Origin: XYA12-FULL-58-9 sp001798605
Lineage (GTDB): Bacteria; Myxococcota; XYA12-FULL-58-9
Direction of reading: 5' to 3'
NCBI GenBank assembly: GCA_036736205.1
Contig: DAINMX010000081.1
Location: 1-24,263, forward strand
DNA length: 24,263 bases
Numbering within the stretch: the first letter of the stretch is position 1; every line of letters starts with the position of its first letter. A program made the translations under genes and the position numbers. Under the pieces are notes generated by a model. It made no database searches, was not told where the DNA came from, and saw nothing but the letters and a program-made list of their open reading frames with translations. Shown piece after piece: positions 17,174-24,263 of the stretch.

Positions 17174-17431
17174 TCAGTCCCCGAACCCACCGCGGTCGTC
17201 GTATCCGAGGATCTCTTCTGCGGATCGGATATCGTCGTCAGGCAAGCTGCTGCAATGAATCGAAATCTCCTTGAGCGCATCTACCACATCTGGTGCCCGG
17301 CGCTGCCCACTGAGCCGCTCCAACCTCTCCTCTAATGCAACGATGACCGCACGGGTCATGGTTTCACCCGTTCTCTTGGCTACCTCAATAGCCAATCGCT
17401 CCGCCTCTGGATTCTTGATGCTCAAAGCCAT
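17174..17431 (-). CDS. vapB: VapB-type antitoxin (PSK-type transcription factor)
   Basis: The 85-residue protein begins MALSIKNPEAERLAIEVAKRTGETMTRAVIVALEERLER, the pattern of the Rv0623/PSK antitoxin family. The N-terminal half is a ribbon-helix-helix-like DNA-binding region and the C-terminal half (SSLPDDDIRSAEEILGYDDRGGF) should wrap the toxin. I chose the ATG at 17431 because it has AGGTGG eight bases upstream and starts the conserved MALSIKNPEAE; an upstream GTG/ATG pair at 17443 would overlap a palindrome. It would neutralise VapC and, with it, repress the shared promoter. The region upstream contains a promoter, a palindrome and a three-copy repeat that could be the operators. Confidence 0.9.
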   Translation of the reverse strand: MALSIKNPEAERLAIEVAKRTGETMTRAVIVALEERLERLSGQRRAPDVVDALKEISIHCSSLPDDDIRSAEEILGYDDRGGFGD

Positions 17432-17442
17432 TATTGAAACCA

Positions 17443-17452
17443 CCTAATTAGG
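17443..17452. promoter_or_regulatory. Palindrome CCTAATTAGG upstream of vapB
   Basis: The perfect 10-base palindrome lies between the likely -10 and the ribosome site of vapB, over the predicted transcription start. That is a usual place for a VapB/VapBC operator. Confidence 0.45.
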
Positions 17453-17455
17453 ATG

Positions 17456-17484
17456 AAGGTACCATTCATGAAACAGCTCGTCAA
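17456..17484 (-). promoter_or_regulatory. Candidate vapBC promoter
   Basis: On the minus strand TTGACG (17484-17479) and TACCTT (17461-17456) are 17 bases apart. Transcription would start near 17449, 18 bases before the vapB ATG. The -35 is good and the -10 is weak. Confidence 0.4.
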
Positions 17485-17536
17485 CGCTCGAATGTCAACA
17501 CGCTCGAATGTCACACGCCAGAATGTCACTGTGACA
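17485..17536. promoter_or_regulatory. Three direct repeats and a palindrome, candidate operator array
   Basis: CGCTCGAATGTCA occurs at 17485-17497 and 17501-17513, and CGCCAGAATGTCA at 17516-17528, spaced 16 and 15 bases. The last runs into the perfect palindrome TGTCAC-T-GTGACA (17524-17536). The array lies immediately upstream of the likely vapBC -35 in the 219-base region shared with the divergent lamin-tail lipoprotein gene, so either could be controlled. Confidence 0.5.
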
Positions 17537-17650
17537 GGACCCGAAAAACCCCTGCAAATCAGACGGAGATGGCCGTCGAAATGCGCCACTACACATCGCA
17601 CGTTGCCAAATGCTCCTGCATTGGGCACACTCCATGCGCCGGAGGTGTCC

Positions 17651-19723
17651 ATGCGTTCTTTGTTGCTGACTTTTCTTGTTCTTGCGGTTGCATGCTCTGA
17701 CAACCCATCGGGTCGCACCCTCGGTGATACCGTAACGCCCAGCGACTCGAATACTGGTGGTGACACCATGACGGGCGACCACATTCAGGGCGATCACAGC
17801 CAAGGGGATTCGAATTCGGGTGACACACATTTTGGCGACTCGAACGTTGGCGACTCGAACCTTGGCGACTCGAACGTTGGCGACTCGCGTTCTGGCGACT
17901 CGAACCTTGGCGACTCGAACGTTGGCGACCCAGGTACGTTGGCAATCGACGTGATCATCACTGAGTTCCGTGCCGTGACCAACAGCGAGGGCGAATTCGT
18001 CGAGATCTACAATCGCGGCAGCGCCGCCGTTGACATTGGTGCATGGACGATCAACGGCGCGGCGATAGACCATCCAGACAGTCCCGGTGCCGCCATTATC
18101 GTCCCCCCTTTGACCTACTCCCGCGGTTTGGGAGCCCCAAACACGATGCCCGAGGGCGTGCCTTGGGCGTATGGCATTGCTAACCTCGCTGACACGGGGG
18201 ACACTCTCGTGCTTGCCGATGGCAACGGTAACGTCATCGACACTGTCGACTTCACCAGCATTCACACTGATCCCAATACTGCGATTCCAACCAATGCGTT
18301 TCCCGCGGTGGTCGACGTTTCCACACAGCTCGACCTTGCCACGGTCAACGGCGACGGCGACAACAACAATGGCGCACAGTGGTGCGTGACATTTCGTGTC
18401 AAGGACACCGGCGGCAGTGCCAACCAATCATGCACCCAGTTTGTTATTAATGAAGTCCTCTACGATTGGCGCCACCCCGTTCTTGGTAGCACTGATTTCA
18501 ACCGTACGTTCGTCGAGATCGCTGGGCCTGGGGGCGGCTTTCTTGCCGGCATACGCCTAAGTGGTATTGCCGGGGCCGGCGCCGTAGGTCAAGATCAACC
18601 GCCAATCGTCAACTTCGCCGAGGATCTACGCATGCCCGTGGATGGTCTGTTGGTGGTTGCCGATGGTGAGGCCGACGGCTCCACTTTGGTTCCGGGAGCT
18701 GACATCGTTCTCGGCTCCGGCGATCCACAAAACGGGCCGGACGCCATCAAGCTTCGCGTTAGAGACTCTGGAGCCACCATTGACATCGTCGGCTATGGCA
18801 CCGCAATAGCAGGTGGCCACTTCGAAACCGCGCCTATTGGCAACATCATTGCCTCAGAGATCGCGATTTCCATCGCCCGCGACGCCACCAGCAACGACAG
18901 CAATAACAACTCGGCCGACTTCCATTTTGATCCCACACCGACCCCGGGCACGCCTAACGACGTCGTGGTACCAACAGTGATCACCTACGCGCCGAACAAC
19001 AGCGTGGTCGTGGCGTCACCATCGATCCTGACGATGACGACACTCGACTTCACCAGCATTCAAAACATTGACGGTGACGCGAACGACAATCAAATCAACC
19101 TTGAGCTCGCAGGGGTTGCCGGTGCCAACTGTGTTGTCATTGACGCCCTCGATGACGGTCGTGGCATAGCCACCGTTAGCTGTGCACCTGGGGATGGCAC
19201 CACGCCGGTGCGCGGAGACGTCGTGCTCTCCAATCCACCAGCGCTCGGCGGCTCCGCTGTCGTCGCAGACGGGTGGACCTACACCGGTGTCAACAACGAG
19301 ACCGATTCGGCGGCCGAGGCGGACTGGTGCAACCTGCAACACCCTGCAGAGATGACAGTGGCGGCCGGCGCGACCTCTGAGAATGTATATGGCCAGGTGT
19401 TTGAGACGGGTGTCACCGAGACGGCTGGTATGCCCGAAGGCGTTTTGGCTGAGCTCGGATATGGACCCATCGGCGACGACCCCACCGTAACCGGTTCGTG
19501 GGTGTGGACAACGGCGGCTTGGAACGTGCAGGTCAGCGACAACGATGAATTTGTTGCCAAGGTGACCATTCCCGACAATGTCCAGAGCGGCACCTATTGG
19601 TACACCTTTCGCTACAGCTTCGACAGCGGCCTGACCTTCACCTACGGTGACACCGACGCTGCTGGTAGCACAGGTGGGTATGACTTCGCATCGAACCGGC
19701 TGGGAATTCTCACGGTCCCGTGA
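17651..19723 (+). CDS. Lamin-tail-domain surface lipoprotein
   Basis: The 690-residue protein starts at the ATG with GGAGG five bases upstream. The N-terminus MRSLLLTFLVLAVAC is a lipoprotein signal (Cys15). A Gly/Asp/Ser/Asn-rich linker with the pentapeptide GDSNV/GDSNL follows to about residue 94. The first lamin-tail domain (LTD) starts near residue 97 (DVIITEFRAVTNSEGEFVEIYNRGSAAVDIGAWTING), and a second LTD-like domain near 263 (FVINEVLYDW...RTFVEIAGPGG). The C-terminal ~250 residues are beta-rich and acidic, ending GGYDFASNRLGILTVP, with WCNLQHP near 558. LTD domains are immunoglobulin-like folds common in secreted proteins of this group and often accompany nucleases or adhesins; no nuclease domain is seen here. 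The frame stays open back to 17453, but the signal sequence fixes the start. Confidence 0.85.
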   Translation: MRSLLLTFLVLAVACSDNPSGRTLGDTVTPSDSNTGGDTMTGDHIQGDHSQGDSNSGDTHFGDSNVGDSNLGDSNVGDSRSGDSNLGDSNVGDPGTLAIDVIITEFRAVTNSEGEFVEIYNRGSAAVDIGAWTINGAAIDHPDSPGAAIIVPPLTYSRGLGAPNTMPEGVPWAYGIANLADTGDTLVLADGNGNVIDTVDFTSIHTDPNTAIPTNAFPAVVDVSTQLDLATVNGDGDNNNGAQWCVTFRVKDTGGSANQSCTQFVINEVLYDWRHPVLGSTDFNRTFVEIAGPGGGFLAGIRLSGIAGAGAVGQDQPPIVNFAEDLRMPVDGLLVVADGEADGSTLVPGADIVLGSGDPQNGPDAIKLRVRDSGATIDIVGYGTAIAGGHFETAPIGNIIASEIAISIARDATSNDSNNNSADFHFDPTPTPGTPNDVVVPTVITYAPNNSVVVASPSILTMTTLDFTSIQNIDGDANDNQINLELAGVAGANCVVIDALDDGRGIATVSCAPGDGTTPVRGDVVLSNPPALGGSAVVADGWTYTGVNNETDSAAEADWCNLQHPAEMTVAAGATSENVYGQVFETGVTETAGMPEGVLAELGYGPIGDDPTVTGSWVWTTAAWNVQVSDNDEFVAKVTIPDNVQSGTYWYTFRYSFDSGLTFTYGDTDAAGSTGGYDFASNRLGILTVP
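17834..17923 (+). repeat. 15-base tandem repeat encoding GDSNV/GDSNL
   Basis: Six in-phase copies of GGCGACTCGAACSTT-type units: five encode GDSN plus V or L, and one (17879-17893) encodes GDSRS. Looser GD-rich copies precede them. It lies directly after the lipoprotein signal and forms a flexible tether. Confidence 0.9.
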
Positions 19724-19832
19724 TTCGCGGCTCCGATTTGTGGGTTCTGGGCCGCATTGATGGCATCGCGATTTCGAGGCTATTTCTTCGATCGAGCCAC
19801 AACACTTCGCCGTCAGAGCCGATAATTAATGC

Positions 19833-19985
19833 ATGCAAGGGCTCATCACAACTCGGCATCTCGTTACCAACGCGTCTGACATCATCGGTGAGTTTGGACT
19901 CCTCACCTATGTGCGTTGTGTTGCCGCGGTGGTGTTGTCACGTCGCAAGGTTACGTTTCTCGAAACCGTGATGCGACTCCACTGA
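19833..19985 (+). CDS. Small 50-residue protein, unrecognised
   Basis: An ATG frame of 50 codons ends with TGA at 19983. It encodes MQGLITTRHLVTNASDII, then GEFGLLTYVRCVAAVVL, then SRRKVTFLETVMRLH. The composition is protein-like: a polar helix, a hydrophobic helix of about 17 residues, a basic turn, and a C-terminal FLE motif. I have an impression that short proteins of this style (RHL...REFG...RC...TFLE) occur in Myxococcota, but cannot confirm it. The ribosome site is poor (only GAG about ten bases upstream). It sits alone between the lamin-tail gene and the opposing PilZ-like gene. The rest of 19724-20014 holds nothing I can support. Confidence 0.5.
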   Translation: MQGLITTRHLVTNASDIIGEFGLLTYVRCVAAVVLSRRKVTFLETVMRLH

Positions 19986-20014
19986 TTGCCCGTGTTGATT
20001 CCCCAATATTCGAA

Positions 20015-20833
20015 TCAGTCCCGCACGAAGGGACGGCGATATTCGTCAGGAATATTGGCAGCGATGAGTATTCGCCGTACTGGCTCGAGAATCGCGAGAT
20101 CGGGGGGCGAGCGCAGGGAAAAGAGATTGGTGGTGTTGTATTGCCTTTCACCGGTTGAAGGATTTTCCATCTGACCGGTACGTAGGCCGTGTTCGGCGTC
20201 CCATTCGACGACAGTCCACATGAAGAATATTTGAATTGATGCCACGGAATGGTCTTCATGCAACCAGACGTAAAGGTCAAAGGAAGGCCCGCTCTGATAT
20301 CGGCGAGAGTAGAGCCCATCTGGACTTCCCTCTGTGCCGTCATCGTCTTTGACCTCTTGGAGAGCTCTGCCAATCCGAATTGGATTACCAATGTCATCCA
20401 TTAACTTTTTCCACTCGGGGTTGTCGCCAATGACGGCACAGCCGACCGATTGGCCATCGACATTGGCCACGAGAACTCGAACGGTCAGCTCTTGTCCTCC
20501 CACGTGGACGCGGGCGTCAACAGGGACACCTACCTTTGGAAGAAGCTCGACTGGACAATAGGCGCGCAGGCTCATCCCACGCCGGCTCAAATCACGAATC
20601 GGATGGGCATTGACATCGGGAGGAAACATGACAAAGGCGGAGCCCTCGTCCTTTCCCGTCTCAGCCATGGCGAATCGCGTATCCCGCCGTTGACGACCCA
20701 ACGGTTTGGTTGACGACTCAAGTGTCGGCTCCAGTGTCGGCTCTACTGCCGTCTCTGGTGGTAACTCCTCTCGATTGCGACCAAATATCTTTCTGAAAAA
20801 TCGTCCCGCCATGCCGTCCCGTCCCTTTGCCAT
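20015..20833 (-). CDS. PilZ-like domain protein
   Basis: The 272-residue protein (ATG at 20833, AAGG four bases upstream; ATG at 20812 is an alternative) has a basic start (MAGRFFRKIFGRNR) and a Pro/Glu/Thr-rich linker. A PilZ-like segment follows: the arginine cluster GRQRRDTRF near residues 47-54, then DLSRRGMSLR (81-90), matching the RxxxR and (D/N)xSxxG elements that bind cyclic di-GMP. The strands continue to VGCAVIGDNPEWKKLM. Residues ~160-272 form a second, unrecognised domain (GPSFDLYVWLHEDHSVASIQIFFMWTVVEWD...LEPVRRILIAANIPDEYRRPF). No signal peptide is seen. If the PilZ call is right, it is a cytosolic c-di-GMP receptor. It is divergent from ppk2 with 176 bases between. Confidence 0.65.
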   Translation of the reverse strand: MAKGRDGMAGRFFRKIFGRNREELPPETAVEPTLEPTLESSTKPLGRQRRDTRFAMAETGKDEGSAFVMFPPDVNAHPIRDLSRRGMSLRAYCPVELLPKVGVPVDARVHVGGQELTVRVLVANVDGQSVGCAVIGDNPEWKKLMDDIGNPIRIGRALQEVKDDDGTEGSPDGLYSRRYQSGPSFDLYVWLHEDHSVASIQIFFMWTVVEWDAEHGLRTGQMENPSTGERQYNTTNLFSLRSPPDLAILEPVRRILIAANIPDEYRRPFVRD

Positions 20834-20944
20834 AGGCCTTGCCAGTTTAGCACGGCTCCACACAGTGGAGTCCAGCTTTGGGGCCATTTGCCACACACAT
20901 TTCCACGATTGCTGTTGGGATCGCCACCCATCATCGCCGCCCCC

Positions 20945-20974
20945 TTGATCCCACATCCAGGTTCATCCTTTTAT
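20945..20974 (+). promoter_or_regulatory. Candidate ppk2 promoter
   Basis: TTGATC (20945-20950) and TTTTAT (20969-20974) are separated by 18 bases, each 4/6 to the sigma70 consensus. Transcription would begin near 20981, about 30 bases before the ppk2 start. Confidence 0.3.
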
Positions 20975-21009
20975 GGCTGCGCATCCTGACCTTTTGCCCT
21001 GGAGCCGCA

Positions 21010-21945
21010 ATGCACAAGCCGAGCAAGATTGTCCTGGCCAAGCCAAAAATCCGCCTCTCCAAGCTGGACATGCGCAAATCACTCGCGCACGACAAGTACG
21101 AAGAGAAGCTCAACGAACTACAGTTGTTGATGCTGCGCATTCAGAGATCCTACCACCAGAACAAACACAGGGCGGTGATACTCTTCGAGGGTTGGGACGC
21201 TGGCGGCAAGGGCGGTGCCATCAAACGTCTCACTGAGAAGCTCGACCCTCGCGGCTACGCGGTCTATCCCATCGGTGCCCCAAGCGCCGAGGATCAAGGG
21301 AGGCACTACCTCTATCGGTTTTGGCAACGTCTCCCCTCGCCGGGAGAGATCGTTGTCTTTGACCGCTCCTGGTATGGCCGAGTGCTTGTCGAGCGTGTAG
21401 ATGGATACGCAAAGAAGCGGGCATGGCAGCGGGCCTACACAGAGATCAATGAGATGGAGCGGTTGCTCATCGACGATGGCGTGCACGTAGTGAAAATCTT
21501 CATGCATATCAGCAGAGAAGAACAACTCCGGCGCTTCACCGAACGGCTGCGCGATCCCTACAAGAGCTGGAAGTTTACCGAGGACGACATCATCAACCAC
21601 GAGAAATGGGAGAGCTATGAGGCAGCCATCGACGAGATGCTTGAGCGGACCTCAACCCAATCCGTGCCGTGGAATGTCATTGCCGGCAATAACAAGCACT
21701 ACGCCCGTGTGCGTGTCCTGCAAACCGTGACCCGTGCGTTGGGACAAGGCGTGAGCACGTCTTTGCAGGTTGTGGATCCCGCCGTCGTCGTCGCCGCACG
21801 AGAGCGCCTCGGCATTCTTCTTGAAGGAGAAGGGCCCGACATCAACAGCAAGGAAGAAACGCAAACAGAGGAGTCTGCGTCGGTCGACTTGTCTCCCCGA
21901 GCTGCGTTGCCACGCGCTCCGAGGAGAAAGAAGAGTAACCATTGA
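21010..21945 (+). CDS. ppk2: Polyphosphate kinase 2 (single PPK2 domain)
   Basis: The 311-residue cytosolic enzyme transfers phosphate between polyphosphate and nucleotides. Walker A is EGWDAGGKGGAIKR (60-73) and Walker B is VVFDRSWYGRVLVERV with D118 and R119. YAVYPIGAPS, RFWQRLP, KIFMHISREEQLRRFTERL and DPYKSWKFTEDD are strongly conserved PPK2 segments. The family's classes prefer ADP/GDP, AMP, or both; the one-domain form here resembles the group with AMP- or broad NMP/NDP-phosphorylating members, but class cannot be settled by eye. The C-terminal ~45 residues are acidic then basic (RAPRRKKSNH) and probably disordered. I chose the ATG at 21010 because GGAG lies five bases upstream and MHKPSKI is a plausible start; the frame runs open to 20878. 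It converges on the SIS lipoprotein gene. Confidence 0.93.
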   Translation: MHKPSKIVLAKPKIRLSKLDMRKSLAHDKYEEKLNELQLLMLRIQRSYHQNKHRAVILFEGWDAGGKGGAIKRLTEKLDPRGYAVYPIGAPSAEDQGRHYLYRFWQRLPSPGEIVVFDRSWYGRVLVERVDGYAKKRAWQRAYTEINEMERLLIDDGVHVVKIFMHISREEQLRRFTERLRDPYKSWKFTEDDIINHEKWESYEAAIDEMLERTSTQSVPWNVIAGNNKHYARVRVLQTVTRALGQGVSTSLQVVDPAVVVAARERLGILLEGEGPDINSKEETQTEESASVDLSPRAALPRAPRRKKSNH

Positions 21946-21975
21946 GAAAGACGGGCCCGCCCTTCTTCCTTTCGG
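21946..21975. terminator. Candidate hairpin terminator between ppk2 and the SIS gene
   Basis: GAAAGACGGGC and GCCCTTCTTCC, only two bases apart, pair at most positions (two mismatches). A pyrimidine-rich stretch follows. It starts right after the ppk2 stop in the 43-base convergent spacer, so it could serve both genes. There is no strong T-run. Confidence 0.35.
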
Positions 21976-21988
21976 TCATCGATCTACA

Positions 21989-24133
21989 CTATTTGTATTG
22001 GGCTAAGTAGCTGCCCAGGTCCATCGTTTTGATAATATCGAGAGTCGACTGACGCTCAATCGCCTTCTTGTCGCGAAGGGTCTCGAGGAGCCGAACAATA
22101 GAGAATGCCACCTCGGCGGTCTGCCCAGCGTCCTGCCTTCGGTCACGCAGATAAGCGATCGAGTCAAACAGAACGGCGTTGGCCTCCGCGTAGGTCAGCA
22201 AGTCTCGCGGACCGTGATTCTGCTGCCAGGCGGCCTTCTGCAGTTGGTCATTGACGTGCGATTGAATGAAGAAGGTTGCGCGTCCTATCAGCTTGAGATT
22301 GCTTGGACTCACGTTGGTCATGGTGTTACCGACCACACGACCCAGCTTGGCCATGACCGCAGTAGAATGAGCGTTGAGCAGCATCTTTGCTGCTATCTGC
22401 TGGCGTACGGCAAACGGATCGCCATCGGCCTGCACCTGAACTGGAACCAAGAGCAACTGCTCAGGTTTGCCAGAGAAAGCTGCTCGGAGCGCCTTCTCAA
22501 TCTCCTCGATTTCAGCGTCGGTCTTGTCGGAGACCAGCAACAACGCCACATCGGCTCCGGCTTCGCCAAACAACTGCAGGAACTGGCGGAAGTATGAATC
22601 GGGTTTGCTGAACTCTGTCTCCTCTGGGGTCAGCGCAACCATCACGCCCATGTCACCGGGCTTCGGTCCACGTTCTTCACTCTTAAGGCTTGTGAATGAA
22701 AAGTCATAGAGACTCTGCTGCTCATCGCCAGCGTTCTTGAGGCTCGCGAGGGCAGCTCGCCGTAAATAGGGATCGTCAATATCTTTCGCAAACGGCCCTT
22801 GATAAAAATCGGCCGCGAGCCCACGAAATGGCCTGCCCAAAAAGACGCTCCATGCTTCTTCGACGGTCGCTGCCGGTGCCCGCACCTGAATCCAGGATTT
22901 TCGTTTCGGTTCTGTCACCGTATCCAATGGATAGAGTCGAAATGTTGGACTTCGCTCTGTGCTGTCAATGAAAACGGTAATCAAACCGTCTTGGGCAAAA
23001 TAGGTTGAGAAATGCCCTTTGTCGTAAGCGTTGGTCTCCATATCGGTGAGACGGGCGAGAACAGGCACGGCTTTGCGAGTCGCGGCCAAAATCGACGAGA
23101 ACTCTTTGAGCTGTTCGCTCATATCGATCTCGCCAGCAAATCCGATCTGGCGCATCTCTTTTTCGTTGAGGTGCTTGCTGAGCACTTGCTGCACCGCGAC
23201 CTCGAGAATCATGGCGACGACGAAGGTCTCACTGGTTGTCGCCTGCATCCTGGTCGAGCCCGTAATCGCTTGTGGTCCCGTTGTTAGATTGATCTTGGTA
23301 ATGCCAGGCTCATCGAGTACCCGTTGGCTCCGCGTGAATGGGCGCAAGCGCTCGTCAGGATTGTTGTAAACAAAATAGAGTTGCTGCCGACTTCTGCTTG
23401 CTTCGTAATCGGGGTCACTCTTCCACTGTTCGTGCGCAGCCAGGATGGTTCCGATGACCGAAGATGTCTCGCCACCTTCGGTCACGGCAATGACGACATC
23501 GCCTTTGTTAACGCCGCGGTCCTGGAGTTGTAATCGGCCGATGAGCAACAGATCTTCGAAGCCTTCCAGTGAGCTAATGAGAGCCCGGTCGCCACCCGTC
23601 ATCTCACCGATGAGATCGTCGTCAATGGTGTTCGACAGTTCTCCTTTGAGCTTCGACCAAACAGCCGATTGCGCGCGAACCTTCCGCCAAAATGGTCGCC
23701 AAAATGTGCTCTCCATTTGTTTTGCAAGACGGCCAGTGGCCCCGCAGCCGTAGATATAGATCTTCTTGCGCTCAGCGAGCGCTTGCACCACGGACGCGAC
23801 GGCTTGGTTGATATCCCCTGGCGCATTGGCCAACGTCACAAAACGGGTTTCGATGTCCCCGTCAACGGCGATCAACTCGGCAAGGCCATTTTCGGTGTTT
23901 TTGCCAATGGCATCACTGAGGTCGTAAGTTTTCGGATGGCGTTGCTCGGTCATCAGGGTGTGCAGCTGAAACTGTGTCTTGTTTTGGACGTAATCAACAG
24001 ACTCCGCTGTTGGCTTGATCCCCAAGAGCGTCAAGACGTTGGTATCGTCGTTGACTGGTCCGTGCTCTTTGCATGACGTGGCCGTGAGCAAAATGATGGC
24101 GCTCAGACAGCAACTTGCTCGAAAAGATCGCAT
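21989..24133 (-). CDS. GKRP/MurQ-like two-SIS-domain lipoprotein
   Basis: The 714-residue protein starts at an ATG with GGAG about ten bases upstream. The N-terminus MRSFRASCCLSAIILLTATSC is a lipoprotein signal (Cys21). Residues ~100-315 are MurQ-like SIS1: YIYGCGATGRLAKQMEST (E141), SSLEGFED (E190), AVTEGGETSSVIG and ITGSTRM (290-296). E141 and E190 align by eye with Glu83 and Glu114 of E. coli MurQ, the catalytic pair that opens MurNAc-6-phosphate ether. About 270 residues follow, fitting a second SIS domain. Then LLNAHSTAVMAKLGRVVGNTMTNVSPSNLKLIGRA (585-619) matches the C-terminal helical region. This order is that of the animal glucokinase regulatory protein. A sugar-phosphate binder outside the cytoplasm would be unusual. 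It lies 25 bases after another gene. Confidence 0.85.
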   Translation of the reverse strand: MRSFRASCCLSAIILLTATSCKEHGPVNDDTNVLTLLGIKPTAESVDYVQNKTQFQLHTLMTEQRHPKTYDLSDAIGKNTENGLAELIAVDGDIETRFVTLANAPGDINQAVASVVQALAERKKIYIYGCGATGRLAKQMESTFWRPFWRKVRAQSAVWSKLKGELSNTIDDDLIGEMTGGDRALISSLEGFEDLLLIGRLQLQDRGVNKGDVVIAVTEGGETSSVIGTILAAHEQWKSDPDYEASRSRQQLYFVYNNPDERLRPFTRSQRVLDEPGITKINLTTGPQAITGSTRMQATTSETFVVAMILEVAVQQVLSKHLNEKEMRQIGFAGEIDMSEQLKEFSSILAATRKAVPVLARLTDMETNAYDKGHFSTYFAQDGLITVFIDSTERSPTFRLYPLDTVTEPKRKSWIQVRAPAATVEEAWSVFLGRPFRGLAADFYQGPFAKDIDDPYLRRAALASLKNAGDEQQSLYDFSFTSLKSEERGPKPGDMGVMVALTPEETEFSKPDSYFRQFLQLFGEAGADVALLLVSDKTDAEIEEIEKALRAAFSGKPEQLLLVPVQVQADGDPFAVRQQIAAKMLLNAHSTAVMAKLGRVVGNTMTNVSPSNLKLIGRATFFIQSHVNDQLQKAAWQQNHGPRDLLTYAEANAVLFDSIAYLRDRRQDAGQTAEVAFSIVRLLETLRDKKAIERQSTLDIIKTMDLGSYLAQYK

Positions 24134-24158
24134 GTATTCTTGTCTCCTGCCGACGAAT

Positions 24159-24263
24159 CTAGGGCGTGCGGGTGAAGAGGCAAGTGAACGGATCGCACCA
24201 CACTGGGCACCCGTTGACAGTCAACGTCAGGGGCTCCTGCGTCGTTGGCGCATCGGCCGGGAC
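24159..24263 (-). CDS. C-terminal end of an unidentified Cys-containing protein
   Basis: A minus-strand frame is open from the window edge to a TAG at 24159-24161, giving the last 34 residues (...EPLTLTVNGCPVWCDPFTCLFTRTP). Its stop lies 25 bases before the SIS lipoprotein ATG, which suggests a shared operon. The three close cysteines suggest an exported protein. It is too short to assign. Confidence 0.4.
   Translation of the reverse strand, partial: VPADAPTTQEPLTLTVNGCPVWCDPFTCLFTRTP

Noticed and set aside
17485..17528. Replication or plasmid iterons
   Set aside because: Three direct repeats resemble iterons, but no replication initiator or AT-rich origin is nearby and the position fits a vapBC operator better.
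17495..18427. A 310-codon minus-strand frame with V-R-V-A-K repeats
   Set aside because: It is the antisense of the lamin-tail lipoprotein and its GDSN repeat; no ribosome site or protein-like composition.

Overview
The window looks like a scaffold from a Gram-negative bacterium of the Myxococcota / former Deltaproteobacteria type, probably a metagenome-assembled genome. This is an inference. It rests on MopE-like, Cys-rich and lamin-tail lipoproteins typical of that group, an outer-membrane beta-barrel, a DUF3467 protein, an AgmX-like exported protein, fairly high GC, and many predicted exported proteins. No rRNA, tRNA, CRISPR array or insertion sequence was recognised. Three 100-N gaps interrupt the sequence. 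Two of them (3116-3215, 14150-14249) are flanked by identical 55-base ends, so they are best read as unmerged contig overlaps. Removing 155 bases at each restores one continuous reading frame. The third (15870-15969) has no such overlap and is probably a real gap of unknown size.

Layout: 1-1674, C-terminal part of a large protein ending in a HEGGH zinc metallopeptidase domain. 1684-2426 (minus), methylmalonyl-CoA epimerase coupled to a DUF3467 protein. 2529-6850, a 1388-residue Cys-rich MopE-like lipoprotein. 6987-8301, a TPR lipoprotein followed by an orphan FecE/BtuD-type ABC ATPase. 8284-9177 (minus), an outer-membrane beta-barrel. 9277-12749, tyrS, an exported AgmX-like protein and an M16 zinc peptidase, closely spaced. 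12788-14418 (minus), an MltD-like lytic transglycosylase with an N-terminal hexapeptide repeat. 14435-16456 (minus), an M14-like start and a C39-like end on either side of the unresolved gap. 16781-17431 (minus), a VapBC-type toxin-antitoxin pair with a repeat-rich control region. 17651-19723, a lamin-tail lipoprotein with a 15-base tandem repeat. 19833-19985, a probable 50-residue small protein. 20015-20833 (minus), a PilZ-like protein. 21010-21945, a polyphosphate kinase 2. 21989-24133 (minus), a large lipoprotein with the two-SIS-domain plan of the glucokinase regulatory protein / MurQ family. The end of another gene lies at the right edge.

How the genes fit together: most products are predicted to act in or outside the envelope (lytic transglycosylase, M16, M14/C39 and zinc peptidases, lipoproteins, beta-barrel). 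Peptidoglycan turnover links the MltD-like enzyme with the MurQ/GKRP-like lipoprotein only by family knowledge; they are about 7.5 kb apart and not in one operon. The observations most worth following are the GKRP-like SIS lipoprotein, the M14/C39 locus with a phased repeat array upstream, the VapBC control array, the duplicated 230-residue module of the MopE-like protein, and the small 50-residue gene.
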